DNA from: Arthrobacter sp. EPSL27 | GTDB lineage: Bacteria; Actinomycetota; Actinomycetes; Actinomycetales; Micrococcaceae | Length of the DNA stretch: 64,000 bases | Direction: 5' to 3' | Assembly (NCBI RefSeq): GCF_001512305.1 | Contig: NZ_LNUT01000004.1 | Location: 301,811 to 365,810 of the forward strand | Shown here: positions 29,087-38,155 of the stretch, in pieces | Numbering within the stretch: the first letter of the stretch is position 1 | Layout: each line of letters begins with the position of its first letter | Made by a program: the position numbers and the translations under genes | The notes under the pieces: model-generated | Databases searched by the model: none | Seen by the model: the letters and a program-made list of their open reading frames with translations, nothing else | What the model was told of the DNA's origin: nothing

Positions 29087-29851
29087 ATGACTACTCGTGC
29101 AAACGCACGGCACCGCGCCGAGGTCACCAAGACCAACTCGCTCGCTGTCATTGCCAAGGCTGTCGGCGAGAACGCCGGTGGCATGGGCCGCCAGGCCGCA
29201 GTTATCGCTGCAGCTTCCGGCCTCGTCCTGACCAGCGGCGTCGCAGCCAACGCTGCCGAGGCCAACGTCCAGCGCGAATCCACCTCGGCTTCCACGCTCG
29301 AGGTCCAGTCGGCCGCCCCCGCGACCATCTCGGCTGCTTCCACCATCGCCATCTCCTACGAGAAGCCGGCTGTCACCACCACCGCGGCTCCGGTCGTCGA
29401 GGCCCCGAAGCCGGTAGTGAAGGTCCAGGAGACCTCCACGGCCAACACTGCCAAGACCGCCAGCACGAAGGTCGGCGCCACCGCCGCCGCGGGCACGCAG
29501 GCTCCGGCTGCCGTCGCCAGCGGCATGGGCGCCACGATCGCCGCCGCCGCCTACGCACAGATCGGCATCGGCCAGGACTGCACCGCCCTCGCCACCAACG
29601 CCCTGGCCGCGGCCGGCATCAACTACCACGGCTGGCCGGCAGGTTACCTGTCCCTGGGCCGCACCGTCAGCGCCAGCGAAGCACGCGCAGGCGACCTCGC
29701 CTACTACCAGAACGGCGGCTCGGGCCTGGCCCACATCGCTGTCTACGTCGGCAACGGCATGGCCGTGCACGGCGGCTGGAACGGCGGAACCACCTCCCTG
29801 CAGAGCGTGAACGTCGGCTCCGGCCCGGTCTTCATCCGCGTCGGCGGCTAA
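29087..29851 (+). CDS. Secreted NlpC/P60-like cell-wall hydrolase
   Basis: Exported protein of 254 residues. A basic N-terminus and hydrophobic helix (MGRQAAVIAAASGLVLTSGV) form a signal peptide ending near ANA-AEA. A long Ala/Thr/Val-rich linker (about 60-145) leads to a C-terminal NlpC/P60-type domain (about 146-254) with Cys165 in IGIGQDCTALATNAL, His216 in GLAHIAVYVGNG and His228. The start ATG has AAAGAGAG upstream. The domain is short and the family fit is by motif order, so confidence in peptidase activity is moderate. It is the second riboswitch-controlled hydrolase here. Confidence 0.85.
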   Translation: MTTRANARHRAEVTKTNSLAVIAKAVGENAGGMGRQAAVIAAASGLVLTSGVAANAAEANVQRESTSASTLEVQSAAPATISAASTIAISYEKPAVTTTAAPVVEAPKPVVKVQETSTANTAKTASTKVGATAAAGTQAPAAVASGMGATIAAAAYAQIGIGQDCTALATNALAAAGINYHGWPAGYLSLGRTVSASEARAGDLAYYQNGGSGLAHIAVYVGNGMAVHGGWNGGTTSLQSVNVGSGPVFIRVGG

Positions 29852-29869
29852 AGAACCTCCAGCAACACC

Positions 29870-29901
29870 AAAGGACCCCTGCCTTCCGGCAGGGGTCCTT
29901 T
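29870..29901 (+). terminator. Strong intrinsic terminator after the NlpC/P60 gene
   Basis: AAAGGACCCCTGCC (29870-29883) and GGCAGGGGTCCTTT (29888-29901) are a perfect 14-base inverted repeat around a TTCC loop, 18 bases after the stop, ending in a T-rich run. This is the cleanest terminator in the window. Confidence 0.95.
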
Positions 29902-30070
29902 GCGTTGCCGCTGAACGAACTTCAGCAAAGAATGACCGCAGCCGGCAAAAAAACATTCGGCGAAACCGCATCTCCATGTTTACTCTTGTTTTGTCGATCC
30001 ATAGCCCGACCATGCAGAGGGCAGCCGGCCCTCGTGCCCCTGGCGGGTGCGGCCGTGAAGAGGTATGCGG

Positions 30071-30571
30071 ATGCGCACTCTCGTTCTGAATGCTGGATAT
30101 GAGCCCCTGGCGGTAGTGACCTTCCGCCGGGCGCTGGTGCTCGTGCTGACCGGAAAGGCCAGCGTCGTGGCGGAAGGCGACGATCCCGTCGTCGGGCCGC
30201 AGGACGTCTTGGGCCGGCCCTCGGTGATCCTCCTCAACCGGTACATCCGGCCCCGGTACAACACCGTGACAACTGTCAGCCGCCGTGGTGTGCTCCGCCG
30301 GGACGGGCACCGCTGCGCGTACTGCGGCAAAGCGGCCCACACCATCGACCACGTCCAGCCCAAGTCCAGGGGAGGGGCGGATTCCTGGGAAAACCTCGTC
30401 GCCGCCTGCCTGCGGTGTAACAACGCCAAGGGCGACCACACGCCCGGTGAAATGGGATGGAAGCTTGGCTTCAGCCCCGCACCGCCTAAAGGCACCACCT
30501 GGCAGATCAAGGAGCTGGAGAAGCCGACGCCGGCGTGGGACCCGTTCCTGCTGCCCGAATCCGCCGCCTGA
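30071..30571 (+). CDS. HNH endonuclease family protein
   Basis: Protein of 166 residues with a C-terminal HNH nuclease domain: CAYCGKAAHTIDHVQPKSRG supplies the first cysteine pair and histidine, and NLVAACLRCNNAKGDHTPGE the central Asn and second cysteine pair. The N-terminal half (RTLVLNAGYEPLAVVTFRRA) is the usual partner segment of this widespread actinobacterial group. Of two ATGs six bases apart I chose 30071, as GAAGAGG lies seven bases before it. No restriction or phage genes are nearby, so the role may be housekeeping; substrate unknown. Confidence 0.9.
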   Translation: MRTLVLNAGYEPLAVVTFRRALVLVLTGKASVVAEGDDPVVGPQDVLGRPSVILLNRYIRPRYNTVTTVSRRGVLRRDGHRCAYCGKAAHTIDHVQPKSRGGADSWENLVAACLRCNNAKGDHTPGEMGWKLGFSPAPPKGTTWQIKELEKPTPAWDPFLLPESAA

Positions 30572-30633
30572 AACGGCCCTCCGCCGTATCCCGCTGCCCG
30601 GCCGATCGGTCCTGCCCGGGTTAGGCTGGGCCG

Positions 30634-31338
30634 GTGGAATTCGATGCCGTCATACTGTCCGGAGGCCGTTCCTCCCGCCTGGGGGGCGTGCCCAAGCCTG
30701 CCCTGATGCACGACGGCGCCACCCTCCTGGAGCGGGCCCTGCAGGCAGCCGGCGGGGCCTCGGCAGTCGCCGTCGTGGGGCCCGACCCGGGAACGCTGCC
30801 CCCGGGTGTGCTGGCCTGCCGGGAAGACCCGCCCTTCACCGGCCCGGCCGCGGCGATTGCCGCCGGCCTGTCCGCCCTGGCCCGGCGCGCCCGTGACCGG
30901 CACCGCGCCCCTGCCCCGTACACCCTGGTCCTTGCCTGCGACATGCCCCGTGCACAAGCCGCCGTCCGCGCGCTGCTGGAAGCCGCCGCGGACGGCCCGC
31001 CAGGCGACGGGCTGATGGCGGTGTCCGCCGACGGCCGCAGGCAGCCGCTGGTGGGCCTATATGGCACGGACGTGCTACAACGGCACATTTCGGACGCCGC
31101 CCGGCGCGGTGCGCTCGCCAACGCCCCGGTATTCGGCCTTCTTGCTAGGCTGGACGTGCGGGAAGTCGGTGTCCCCGGCGGCTCCACGGATGATGTGGAC
31201 ACCTGGGACGATGCCGCCGCACTCGGTGTGACCGGACCGCCCGGCGTCCATGGTGGGGACAACCACGGACAGGACCCGGCGCCCGGTGCGCCCGAGCTGA
31301 AATCGACCTTGGAGGCAGACAGTGAAAAGCCAGGATGA
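30634..31338 (+). CDS. mobA: MobA-like nucleotidyltransferase (molybdenum cofactor guanylyltransferase)
   Basis: Likely attaches GMP to molybdopterin to give the bis-MGD cofactor. The 234-residue protein opens with the signature VILSGGRSSRLGGVPKPALM and has YTLVLACDMPRAQAAVR with the metal-binding Asp. The conserved RRQPLVGLYG and the later STDDVDTWDD segment (NTPEDL-like) are also present. The C-terminal extension past about residue 205 is low-complexity and overlaps the next gene by 17 bases. GTG start at 30634. It heads a molybdenum-cofactor cluster with moeA and fdhD. Confidence 0.88.
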   Translation: MEFDAVILSGGRSSRLGGVPKPALMHDGATLLERALQAAGGASAVAVVGPDPGTLPPGVLACREDPPFTGPAAAIAAGLSALARRARDRHRAPAPYTLVLACDMPRAQAAVRALLEAAADGPPGDGLMAVSADGRRQPLVGLYGTDVLQRHISDAARRGALANAPVFGLLARLDVREVGVPGGSTDDVDTWDDAAALGVTGPPGVHGGDNHGQDPAPGAPELKSTLEADSEKPG

Positions 31339-31609
31339 AACGCTGGAAGACTGGTGCCGTGCCCTGCTGCAGGCCCTGGAGCTGGAAGGCATCGAGGTTG
31401 ATGTCAACGGGGTCCTGTCCTTGGCCGGGGTGGCAGCGCATTCAATCGTGCGCCCGGCCGCGCCCTTGACCACTTTCATCGCCGGGTTCGCGGCGGGCCT
31501 CGCCACCGGCTCGGGCAAGGCCACGGATGCTGCCTCCATGCAGGCGGCGATGGACGTGGCCCGCAAACTGGCGAAGGACTACGCGGCCACCGAAACCCCC
31601 GACGCATGA
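31322..31609 (+). CDS. DUF6457 small protein of the molybdenum-cofactor cluster
   Basis: Helical, cytoplasmic 95-residue protein of unknown function, known to me from the gap between mobA and moeA-type genes in actinobacteria. It begins ETLEDWCRALLQALELEGIE and includes PLTTFIAGFAAGLATG and a C-terminal helix. The GTG start lies inside mobA and its stop overlaps the moeA start by four bases, so all three proteins would be made together. A chaperone or partner role in cofactor insertion is a reasonable guess. Confidence 0.8.
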   Translation: MKSQDETLEDWCRALLQALELEGIEVDVNGVLSLAGVAAHSIVRPAAPLTTFIAGFAAGLATGSGKATDAASMQAAMDVARKLAKDYAATETPDA

Positions 31610-33054
31610 CACCTGTTCCCCCTCCCGGCAGTGCCGCTGCCGCTGGGCACGAGCCTGCCGCCGGCAGTGACGGCGCAGCCCCGGACCACGAGCCCCCTGG
31701 ACTTGGGGACAACGTGCACCGGCACCTCGCCCACACCTGGCAGGAAGCCAGGCAGCTCGCCTTCGACTGCGCCGCGCCCATCCCGGCCGCACCCGTAGCC
31801 CTGCGCGACGCTCTGGGCCGGACGCTCAGCGGCGACGTCGAAGCACTCGCGGACATGCCGCACTACGCATCGTCCGCCATGGACGGCTGGGTCGTGAACG
31901 GCAGCGGCCCGTGGATCCTGGCGGAGCCCGGACAGCGGCTGGCACCCCACCAGGGAAGCCCCATCGTCACGGGCGGGCTGATCCCGCCCGGAGCGAAAGC
32001 CGTGCTGCGCAGTGAGAGCGGCACGATCGCTCCCGACGAGGAGGGGCTCCCGGTCCTGCGGCTCGCCGGCGCCGCCAAACCAGGCGAGCCGCGCAACGGC
32101 GAACACATCCGGAAAGCCGCGGAGGAAGCTGCCGCCGGCGACGTGCTGATCACCGGCGGGACCGTGCTCAACCCCGCGCACCTGGCCCTCGCCGCCCTCG
32201 CCGGCTACGACACCCTCCCGGTCCTGGGCAAACCCTTGGTCCGGCTGGTGTACACCGGCTCCGAAGTGGTGACGGCGGGTATCCCGCAGCCCGGTCAGGT
32301 GCGGGATACTTTCGGTCCCCAGCTTGCCGGCGTGGTGGGGATGCTCGGCGGCATCTGTGTGGGCGAAACAAAAATCGGTGACAGCTACGACGAGTGGCTC
32401 TCCGCGCTCGAGGACACCGACCCGGCCCTGGACGCCGCCGTACCGCTTCCCGGTGCGGCCAGCGAGCCGCTGCCGGCCGACGTCGTCATCACCACCGGCG
32501 GCACGGGCCGCTCCGGCACGGACCACCTGCGGCGCTCGGTTGCCGAGCTGGGCGGGCGGCTGCTCATTGACGGCATCGCCATGCGGCCCGGCCACCCCGC
32601 CGTCCTGGCCGAACTGCCGGACGGCCGGTTCATCATCGGGCTGCCGGGCAATCCGCTGGCGGCCATGATGGCGCTCTCCACCATCGGCGCCCCGCTCCTG
32701 GCCGCGCTGGGGCACGGAAGCCTGCCGGCCGTCACCGAGGTTCCGTGCGGCGCCATGATCGAGCCCGATCCCGGCAGGACCCGGCTGATGCCGTTCCGGC
32801 TGGTCTACGGCATGGCCTCCCCGGCGCAGCACGCGGGCCCGGGCATGATGCGCGGGCTGGCCTCCGCCGACGGTGTGCTGGTGGTCCCGCCGCACGGCGT
32901 GCAGCTGGGCGAGCCGGTCCCGGCCTTCGCGCTGCCGTGGGGCCGGCCGCTTCCTGACCTTGTGGCCCCGAAAGACAAGCCGGCCCCCAAACGTCCTGCC
33001 CGGAAATCCGCCAGTACCGGCGGTCCCGTGGACTGGAGCGCCCTGCTGGGGTAG
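31606..33054 (+). CDS. moeA: Molybdopterin molybdenumtransferase
   Basis: Inserts molybdate into adenylated molybdopterin. The 482-residue protein has domain elements HYASSAMDGWVV (the conserved SAMDG motif), IVTGGLIPPGAKAVLRSE and TGSEVV. The catalytic MPT-binding region reads VITTGGTGRSGTDHLRRSV, and the GLPGNPLAAMMAL motif follows. An extended N-terminus of about 45 residues is Pro/Ala rich, and the C-terminus has a basic tail (PKDKPAPKRPARKSAS). ATG overlaps the DUF6457 stop. The later neighbour fdhD needs this cofactor pathway. Confidence 0.95.
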   Translation: MTPVPPPGSAAAAGHEPAAGSDGAAPDHEPPGLGDNVHRHLAHTWQEARQLAFDCAAPIPAAPVALRDALGRTLSGDVEALADMPHYASSAMDGWVVNGSGPWILAEPGQRLAPHQGSPIVTGGLIPPGAKAVLRSESGTIAPDEEGLPVLRLAGAAKPGEPRNGEHIRKAAEEAAAGDVLITGGTVLNPAHLALAALAGYDTLPVLGKPLVRLVYTGSEVVTAGIPQPGQVRDTFGPQLAGVVGMLGGICVGETKIGDSYDEWLSALEDTDPALDAAVPLPGAASEPLPADVVITTGGTGRSGTDHLRRSVAELGGRLLIDGIAMRPGHPAVLAELPDGRFIIGLPGNPLAAMMALSTIGAPLLAALGHGSLPAVTEVPCGAMIEPDPGRTRLMPFRLVYGMASPAQHAGPGMMRGLASADGVLVVPPHGVQLGEPVPAFALPWGRPLPDLVAPKDKPAPKRPARKSASTGGPVDWSALLG

Positions 33055-33143
33055 CGCCCCTGCCCCGAATGCGCTGTCCCGATCGCGCTGGCCACCCGGC
33101 CCGGCGCTTGCCAGAATGGAAAGATGATGGTGAGGAGTACCTG

Positions 33144-34016
33144 ATGGGTCGTGTCACACAGCGCCGCAAGGTGCACAAGTATGTTTTGGACGGGTCGCCC
33201 CAGGCGCTGGAGTTTCCAGTCCGCCACCGGGAGGACGTGCTCGCCGTCGAGGAGCCGCTGGAAATCCGGATCGGCAGCATGCAGTTCTCGGTCACCATGC
33301 GGACCCCGGGTCACGACTTTGACTTGGTGGCGGGTTTCCTCGTCTCCGAGGGGGTCATCTGGACCCCCGAGCAGCTCGTCTCGCTGCGGTTCTGCGCCGG
33401 GGAAGACGAGGACGGAGTCCAGACCTTCAACGTGGTGGAGGCGCAGCTGCGGCCCGACGTCGTCCGCCCTGACACCGGGCGGAATGTCTACACCTCCAGC
33501 TCGTGCGGCATCTGCGGCACGGACTCCATTGAGGCGGTGCACAAGTCCTCGCACTTCAGTCCCGCTGCCGACCCGCTGACGGTTCCCGTCGCCACCCTCG
33601 CGGCACTCCCGGACCAGTTGCGCCAGGCCCAGGCCGTCTTTGACGTCACCGGGGGAGTGCACGCCGCCGGACTGTTCCGGATTTCCGACGACGGCAGCGC
33701 CGAACTGCTCTGCCTGCGGGAGGACGTGGGACGCCACAACGCCGTGGACAAGGTGGTGGGCTGGGCCCTCCGGGAGGGCATACTCCCTTTGCGCGGGACG
33801 GTGCTCCAGGTCTCCGGGCGCGCGTCGTTCGAACTCGTGCAGAAGGCCGCCCTGGCCGGCATCCCCGTCCTGGCTGCGGTCAGCGCGCCGTCGAGCCTGG
33901 CGGTCGAACTGGCCGAGGCCAGCGGGATGACACTGGCCGGATTCAGCCGCGGCGCCTCGCTGAACGTCTACGCGGGCGCCGGCCGCGTGGCCCTGCCCGC
34001 ACACGCCGGCGGATAG
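33144..34016 (+). CDS. fdhD: Formate dehydrogenase accessory sulphurtransferase
   Basis: Transfers sulphur from a cysteine desulphurase to the bis-MGD cofactor before insertion into formate dehydrogenase. The 290-residue protein carries the conserved pair SSCGICGTDSIE (active cysteine CxxC) and a nucleotide/cofactor-binding SGRASFELVQKAAL. ATG 33144 is preceded by GAGGAG; the frame upstream has no family similarity. It lies 90 bases after moeA, at the end of the molybdenum cluster, so its formate dehydrogenase gene is probably elsewhere in the genome, since none is in this window. Confidence 0.95.
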   Translation: MGRVTQRRKVHKYVLDGSPQALEFPVRHREDVLAVEEPLEIRIGSMQFSVTMRTPGHDFDLVAGFLVSEGVIWTPEQLVSLRFCAGEDEDGVQTFNVVEAQLRPDVVRPDTGRNVYTSSSCGICGTDSIEAVHKSSHFSPAADPLTVPVATLAALPDQLRQAQAVFDVTGGVHAAGLFRISDDGSAELLCLREDVGRHNAVDKVVGWALREGILPLRGTVLQVSGRASFELVQKAALAGIPVLAAVSAPSSLAVELAEASGMTLAGFSRGASLNVYAGAGRVALPAHAGG

Positions 34017-34118
34017 CGCCGGAACCCCGCCCCTTGGATCGGGGAGGGTGGCGAAGTAAGTTTTATCCATCGACTGGACACATTCCAGCGCCATCCCCGC
34101 CAGCGCTAAGAGGAACAC

Positions 34119-37100
34119 ATGCATGACGACCGCCGTCTCACGGAAGTCCGGCTCGACCGTTTCGTCCGCGAACGCATTGCCCCTGCGGTCTATCCGCGCA
34201 GGGTCCCGCTGGACCTGAGCAGCTGGGAGGTCCCGGACGAACCGGTGCCGGCCCTGGAAGCCCTGCGCCAGCAGTTCACGCCGCAGGCGCACGGGGCAGC
34301 GTGGGGACGGCCATGGAGTACCACGTGGCTGCGGCTGCAGGGGCAGGTTCCCGACGCCTGGGGCACCGCGGCGGACACCTCCGTGGAGATCATTGTGGAC
34401 CTCGGATTCAGCACCGACCTTCCGGGCTTCCAGTGCGAGGGCATCGCCTGGCGTCCGGACGGAACCATCGTCAAAGCCATCTCCCCGCGGAACCAGTACA
34501 TTCCGCTGAAGCTGCTGGGCAGCGGGATGGCTGTCGATTTCTACGTGGAGGCTGCCGCCAACCCCGACCTTTCGCAGGGGTGGACGTTTGCGGCCACGCC
34601 GTACGGGGACAAGGCGACGGCGGGCAAGGAGCCAAAATACCGGCTCGGCCACATGGTGATCGCTGAACTCAACCAGACCGTCTGGGAGCTGCAGCAGGAC
34701 ATCTGGACCCTCAACGGCCTGATGCACGAACTGCCCATGAACCTGCCCCGCCGGCACGAAATCCTCCGCGCGCTCGAAGACATGCTGGACGTCATGGACC
34801 CCGACGACGTGCCGGGGACCGCCGCCGCCGGGCGGGAGGCGCTCGCCGGGGTTCTGTCCCGGCCGGCCTACGCCTCGGCCCACCGCCTGCTGGCCACCGG
34901 GCACGCGCACATCGACTCCGCCTGGCTCTGGCCCGTCCGCGAGACCATCCGCAAATGCGCCCGTACGTTCTCCAACGTGGTGGCGCTGATGGACGAGGAC
35001 CCCGGCTTTGTGTTCTCCTGCTCCTCGGCCCAGCAGCTGGCCTGGATCAAGGAGCTGTATCCGGAGCTGTTCGGGCGGATCCGGGAAAAGGTCAAAACCG
35101 GCCAGTTCGTTCCCGTCGGCGGCATGTGGGTCGAATCGGACACCAACATGCCCGGCGGCGAGGCCATGGCCCGGCAGTTCCTCGAGGGGAAGAGCTTTTT
35201 CCTCGACGAGTTCGGGGTGGAATGTCAGGAGGCCTGGCTTCCGGACACGTTTGGCTACTCGGCGGCACTGCCGCAGATCGTCAAGGCATCCGGCAGCAAG
35301 TGGTTCCTGACCCAGAAGATCTCCTGGAACCAGGTCAACCGGATGCCGCACCACACGTTCAACTGGGAAGGGATCGACGGGACCCGCATCTTCACGCATT
35401 TCCCGCCGGTGGACAGCTACAACTCGGAGCTCAGCGGCCGGGAACTTGCCCATGCCGAACGGAACTACCGCGACCACGGGCGCGGCACCACCTCGCTTGT
35501 CCCGTTCGGCTACGGCGACGGCGGCGGCGGACCCACCCGTGAAATGCTCGCCGCCGCGCGCCGCACGGCGGACCTCGAAGGCTCGCCCCGGGTGGAGATC
35601 GGCTCGTCCGCCGATTTCTTCACCCGGGCGCAGGCCGAATACCCTGCCCTTCCGGTCTGGGCCGGCGAGCTGTACCTCGAACTGCACCGCGGAACCTACA
35701 CCAGCCAGGCCAAGACAAAACTGGGCAACCGGCGCAGCGAACACCTCCTGCGCGAAGCCGAACTGTGGTGCGCCACGGCCGCCGTCAGGACCGGCTACAC
35801 CTATCCGGCCGCCGAGCTCAAGCGGCTCTGGCGCCTGGTCCTCCTGCAGCAGTTCCACGACATCCTCCCCGGCAGCTCCATCGCCTGGGTGCACCAGGAC
35901 GCGGAACGGAACTATGCCGCCGTCGCCACGCAGCTGGAGGCCATCATCGCCGGTGCCGCCGGATCCCTCCTCGGGGAGGGGGACGTCAGCTTCCTGCTCA
36001 ACGCCGCGCCGCACGAACGCGGCGGTGTCGCCGCTTACGCCGCGGACCGCCCCGCCCCCGCAGGGCCCCCGGTGGCTGCCGTGGAAGCCGCCGGCGGCTA
36101 CGTGCTGGACAACGGGATCATCCGGGCCGCCGTCAATGCCGACGGACTGCTGGAATCCCTGGTGGACGCCGCCAGCGGCCGCGATGCGATCGCTCCCGGA
36201 CAGTTCGGAAATCTCCTGGAACTGCACCGGGACACCCCCAACGAATGGGACGCCTGGGACATCGACGCGTTCTACCGCCGCAACGTCACCCCGCTCACCA
36301 GCGCGCGGTCGGTAGCGCTGGAACGCAGCGGCGGGGACGCCGTCGTGGTGGTGGAACGGCTGGCCGGCACGTCGGCCGTGACACAGCGGATCTCCCTCGC
36401 GCCGGGGGCGCACTCCCTGACGATCGCCACCGCCGTGGACTGGCAGGAGAGTGAAAAGCTGCTCAAACTCGGGTTCGCCCTCGACGTCCGGGCGGACCGG
36501 TCAGCGTCGGAGACCCAGTTTGGCCACGTTTTCCGCCCGACACACCTGAATACCTCGTGGGAAGCGGCGAAGTTCGAGATCTGCGCGCACCGGTGGCTCC
36601 ACGTCGCCGAGCCCGGCTACGGGGTGGCGATCTCCAACTCGTCCACCTACGGCCACGACGTCACCCGGAGCATCAGGGCGGACGACGGCGGGACCACCAC
36701 CACCGTGCGGCTCTCCCTGCTGCGCGCCCCCAAGTTCCCGGACCCCGGCGCCGACCGCGGCCGGCACGAACTGACCGTCACCATCCGGCCGGGCGCCAGC
36801 ATCGCCGACGCCGTCGAGGAGGGCTACCGCACCAACCTGGCACCGCGGGTGGTGAAGGGCGCCCACGGGGCGGAACCGCTCTTCGCGGTCTCCAATCCGG
36901 CCCTGGTCGTTGAGGCCGTGAAGCTGGCCGAGGACGGTTCGGGTGACGTGATCGTCCGGCTGTACGAATCGCTGGGGGAGCGCTCCGTGGGGCGGGTCAC
37001 CGCCGGGTTCGCCGCCAGCGGCGTCCACACCGTCGACCTGCTGGAGCGGCCGGCGGCTGCGCCGGGTGTGACTCTGCGCGGGGACACGGCGGAACTGGCC

Positions 37101-37142
37101 CTGCGGCCGTTCCAGCTGGTGTCCCTGCGGTTTGTCCGCTGA
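34119..37142 (+). CDS. Alpha-mannosidase, glycoside hydrolase family 38
   Basis: Cytoplasmic alpha-mannosidase of 1007 residues. The catalytic domain opens ATGHAHIDSAWLWPVRETIR (zinc-binding His and Asp). The nucleophile region is MWVESDTNMPGGEAMARQFL and the later ELYLELHRGTYTSQAKTKL and LLQQFHDILPGSSIAWVH are conserved. The C-terminal beta-sandwich domains (about 650-1007) hold the GH38 C-terminal part. There is no signal peptide, so it likely degrades imported or recycled mannosides. It stands alone between molybdenum genes and a membrane cluster; no transporter is adjacent. Confidence 0.95.
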   Translation: MHDDRRLTEVRLDRFVRERIAPAVYPRRVPLDLSSWEVPDEPVPALEALRQQFTPQAHGAAWGRPWSTTWLRLQGQVPDAWGTAADTSVEIIVDLGFSTDLPGFQCEGIAWRPDGTIVKAISPRNQYIPLKLLGSGMAVDFYVEAAANPDLSQGWTFAATPYGDKATAGKEPKYRLGHMVIAELNQTVWELQQDIWTLNGLMHELPMNLPRRHEILRALEDMLDVMDPDDVPGTAAAGREALAGVLSRPAYASAHRLLATGHAHIDSAWLWPVRETIRKCARTFSNVVALMDEDPGFVFSCSSAQQLAWIKELYPELFGRIREKVKTGQFVPVGGMWVESDTNMPGGEAMARQFLEGKSFFLDEFGVECQEAWLPDTFGYSAALPQIVKASGSKWFLTQKISWNQVNRMPHHTFNWEGIDGTRIFTHFPPVDSYNSELSGRELAHAERNYRDHGRGTTSLVPFGYGDGGGGPTREMLAAARRTADLEGSPRVEIGSSADFFTRAQAEYPALPVWAGELYLELHRGTYTSQAKTKLGNRRSEHLLREAELWCATAAVRTGYTYPAAELKRLWRLVLLQQFHDILPGSSIAWVHQDAERNYAAVATQLEAIIAGAAGSLLGEGDVSFLLNAAPHERGGVAAYAADRPAPAGPPVAAVEAAGGYVLDNGIIRAAVNADGLLESLVDAASGRDAIAPGQFGNLLELHRDTPNEWDAWDIDAFYRRNVTPLTSARSVALERSGGDAVVVVERLAGTSAVTQRISLAPGAHSLTIATAVDWQESEKLLKLGFALDVRADRSASETQFGHVFRPTHLNTSWEAAKFEICAHRWLHVAEPGYGVAISNSSTYGHDVTRSIRADDGGTTTTVRLSLLRAPKFPDPGADRGRHELTVTIRPGASIADAVEEGYRTNLAPRVVKGAHGAEPLFAVSNPALVVEAVKLAEDGSGDVIVRLYESLGERSVGRVTAGFAASGVHTVDLLERPAAAPGVTLRGDTAELALRPFQLVSLRFVR

Positions 37143-37171
37143 CATTCGGCGAATGTGCCCTTAAACAGGCT

Positions 37172-37205
37172 GAGTGGGAGCGGTCCAGCCGGACCGCTAC
37201 CACTC
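37172..37205 (+). terminator. Hairpin terminator after the GH38 gene
   Basis: GAGTGG-G-AGCGGTCC (37172-37186) pairs with GGACCGCT-A-CCACTC (37191-37205) with one mismatch and a four-base loop, 30 bases after the stop. It may also serve the convergent membrane-protein gene that ends at 37324, as the gap is short and holds no gene. Confidence 0.75.
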
Positions 37206-37323
37206 ATCCCCCCAATGGCGCTAGGGCGGCTGCCCGGCTCCGCACGGATTGTCCCCGTCCACGAAGCGATTGCCGCTTTCACACATTCATGATTCTCTCA
37301 CGGTCTAATGATTTTGTGAATGC

Positions 37324-38058
37324 CTAGTCCCGGTTCCGGCGTAATGTTGCCTTAGCGTTACCTGAGGGTGCCGCGATCAGGCCGGAGAACCAGAACAGGA
37401 CAAGGCCGCCGACGTAGCCAAGGACCGCGGCATAGTTGACGAAACCAAGCCCGCCGGCCCTGTCGGCGGGGACCAAGGCCACCGGCAGGCTGAGGGCCGC
37501 GAAGAGGGCCCCCAGCAGGACCAGGAGGGCACCAGCCCGGACCAGGCGCGGCTGCCGGCTCCTCACTGCGGCCACCAGCGGGGGCACCAGGATGAGGGAC
37601 ACGAACGCAGGGTAGGTGCGGCCCGCCGCCGTGAAATACGGGGCAACCCCTGCATTGCTTGCGGCAGACGGGACCTGCAGCCCCGCGGGAGCGCCGGCCG
37701 TCTCCATGAGCAGGAATGTCGCCAGCACCGCCAGGCTGCAGAGAGCAAGGGCCCAGCGGCCGGCCGCGCCCGCTATCAGGGCGTGGCCCCTGGCCGCCGC
37801 GAGGCCCTTCGTGACGCGGAGGCCCACCAACAGCACCGTCGCAAAGACGAGGTAGCGCAGGATCAGGCTGGTCGCGTGCTGTCCGCCCAGGGCGCGGTCC
37901 ACCGCCTCATAGATGGGGGTGACGGCGAGCATGCTGCACAGCGTGGCCAGCAAAAGGATCCCGAAGACGGTCCTGTTCCGGCCTTTCACAGCGTCCGGCA
38001 CCCGCAGGATCAGCGCGGTGCAGCACACCAGCAGCGTCGCCCACTCAAGGGTTGCCAT
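37324..38058 (-). CDS. Seven-TM membrane protein, paralogue C of a three-member cluster
   Basis: Protein of 244 residues with seven predicted TM helices and no soluble domain. It shares the same plan as its two neighbours: an opening LEWATLLVCCTALILRVPDA, the loop KGRNRTVFGILLLATL and the YPAFVSLILVPPLVAA segment. It is the most divergent of the three. ATG 38058 is 97 bases after the second paralogue, so it may have its own promoter. Broadly it resembles the N-terminal membrane half of MAB_1171c-type putative transporters seen next to XRE regulators in actinobacteria. Function unknown. Confidence 0.75.
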   Translation of the reverse strand: MATLEWATLLVCCTALILRVPDAVKGRNRTVFGILLLATLCSMLAVTPIYEAVDRALGGQHATSLILRYLVFATVLLVGLRVTKGLAAARGHALIAGAAGRWALALCSLAVLATFLLMETAGAPAGLQVPSAASNAGVAPYFTAAGRTYPAFVSLILVPPLVAAVRSRQPRLVRAGALLVLLGALFAALSLPVALVPADRAGGLGFVNYAAVLGYVGGLVLFWFSGLIAAPSGNAKATLRRNRD

Positions 38059-38155
38059 CGTCAGGGTCTCTCCTCGTTCGGCGGCCCCGGCCGCAATGAC
38101 TGTCCGATGGAGCCAGTATGCATCCTCGTGAGGCCAGCATGGCGGACACCCGTGG

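Noticed and set aside
32805..36413. A minus-strand open frame of 1202 codons opposite moeA, fdhD and GH38
   Set aside because: High GC leaves few stops in antisense frames. The sense genes have complete motifs; this product has none.
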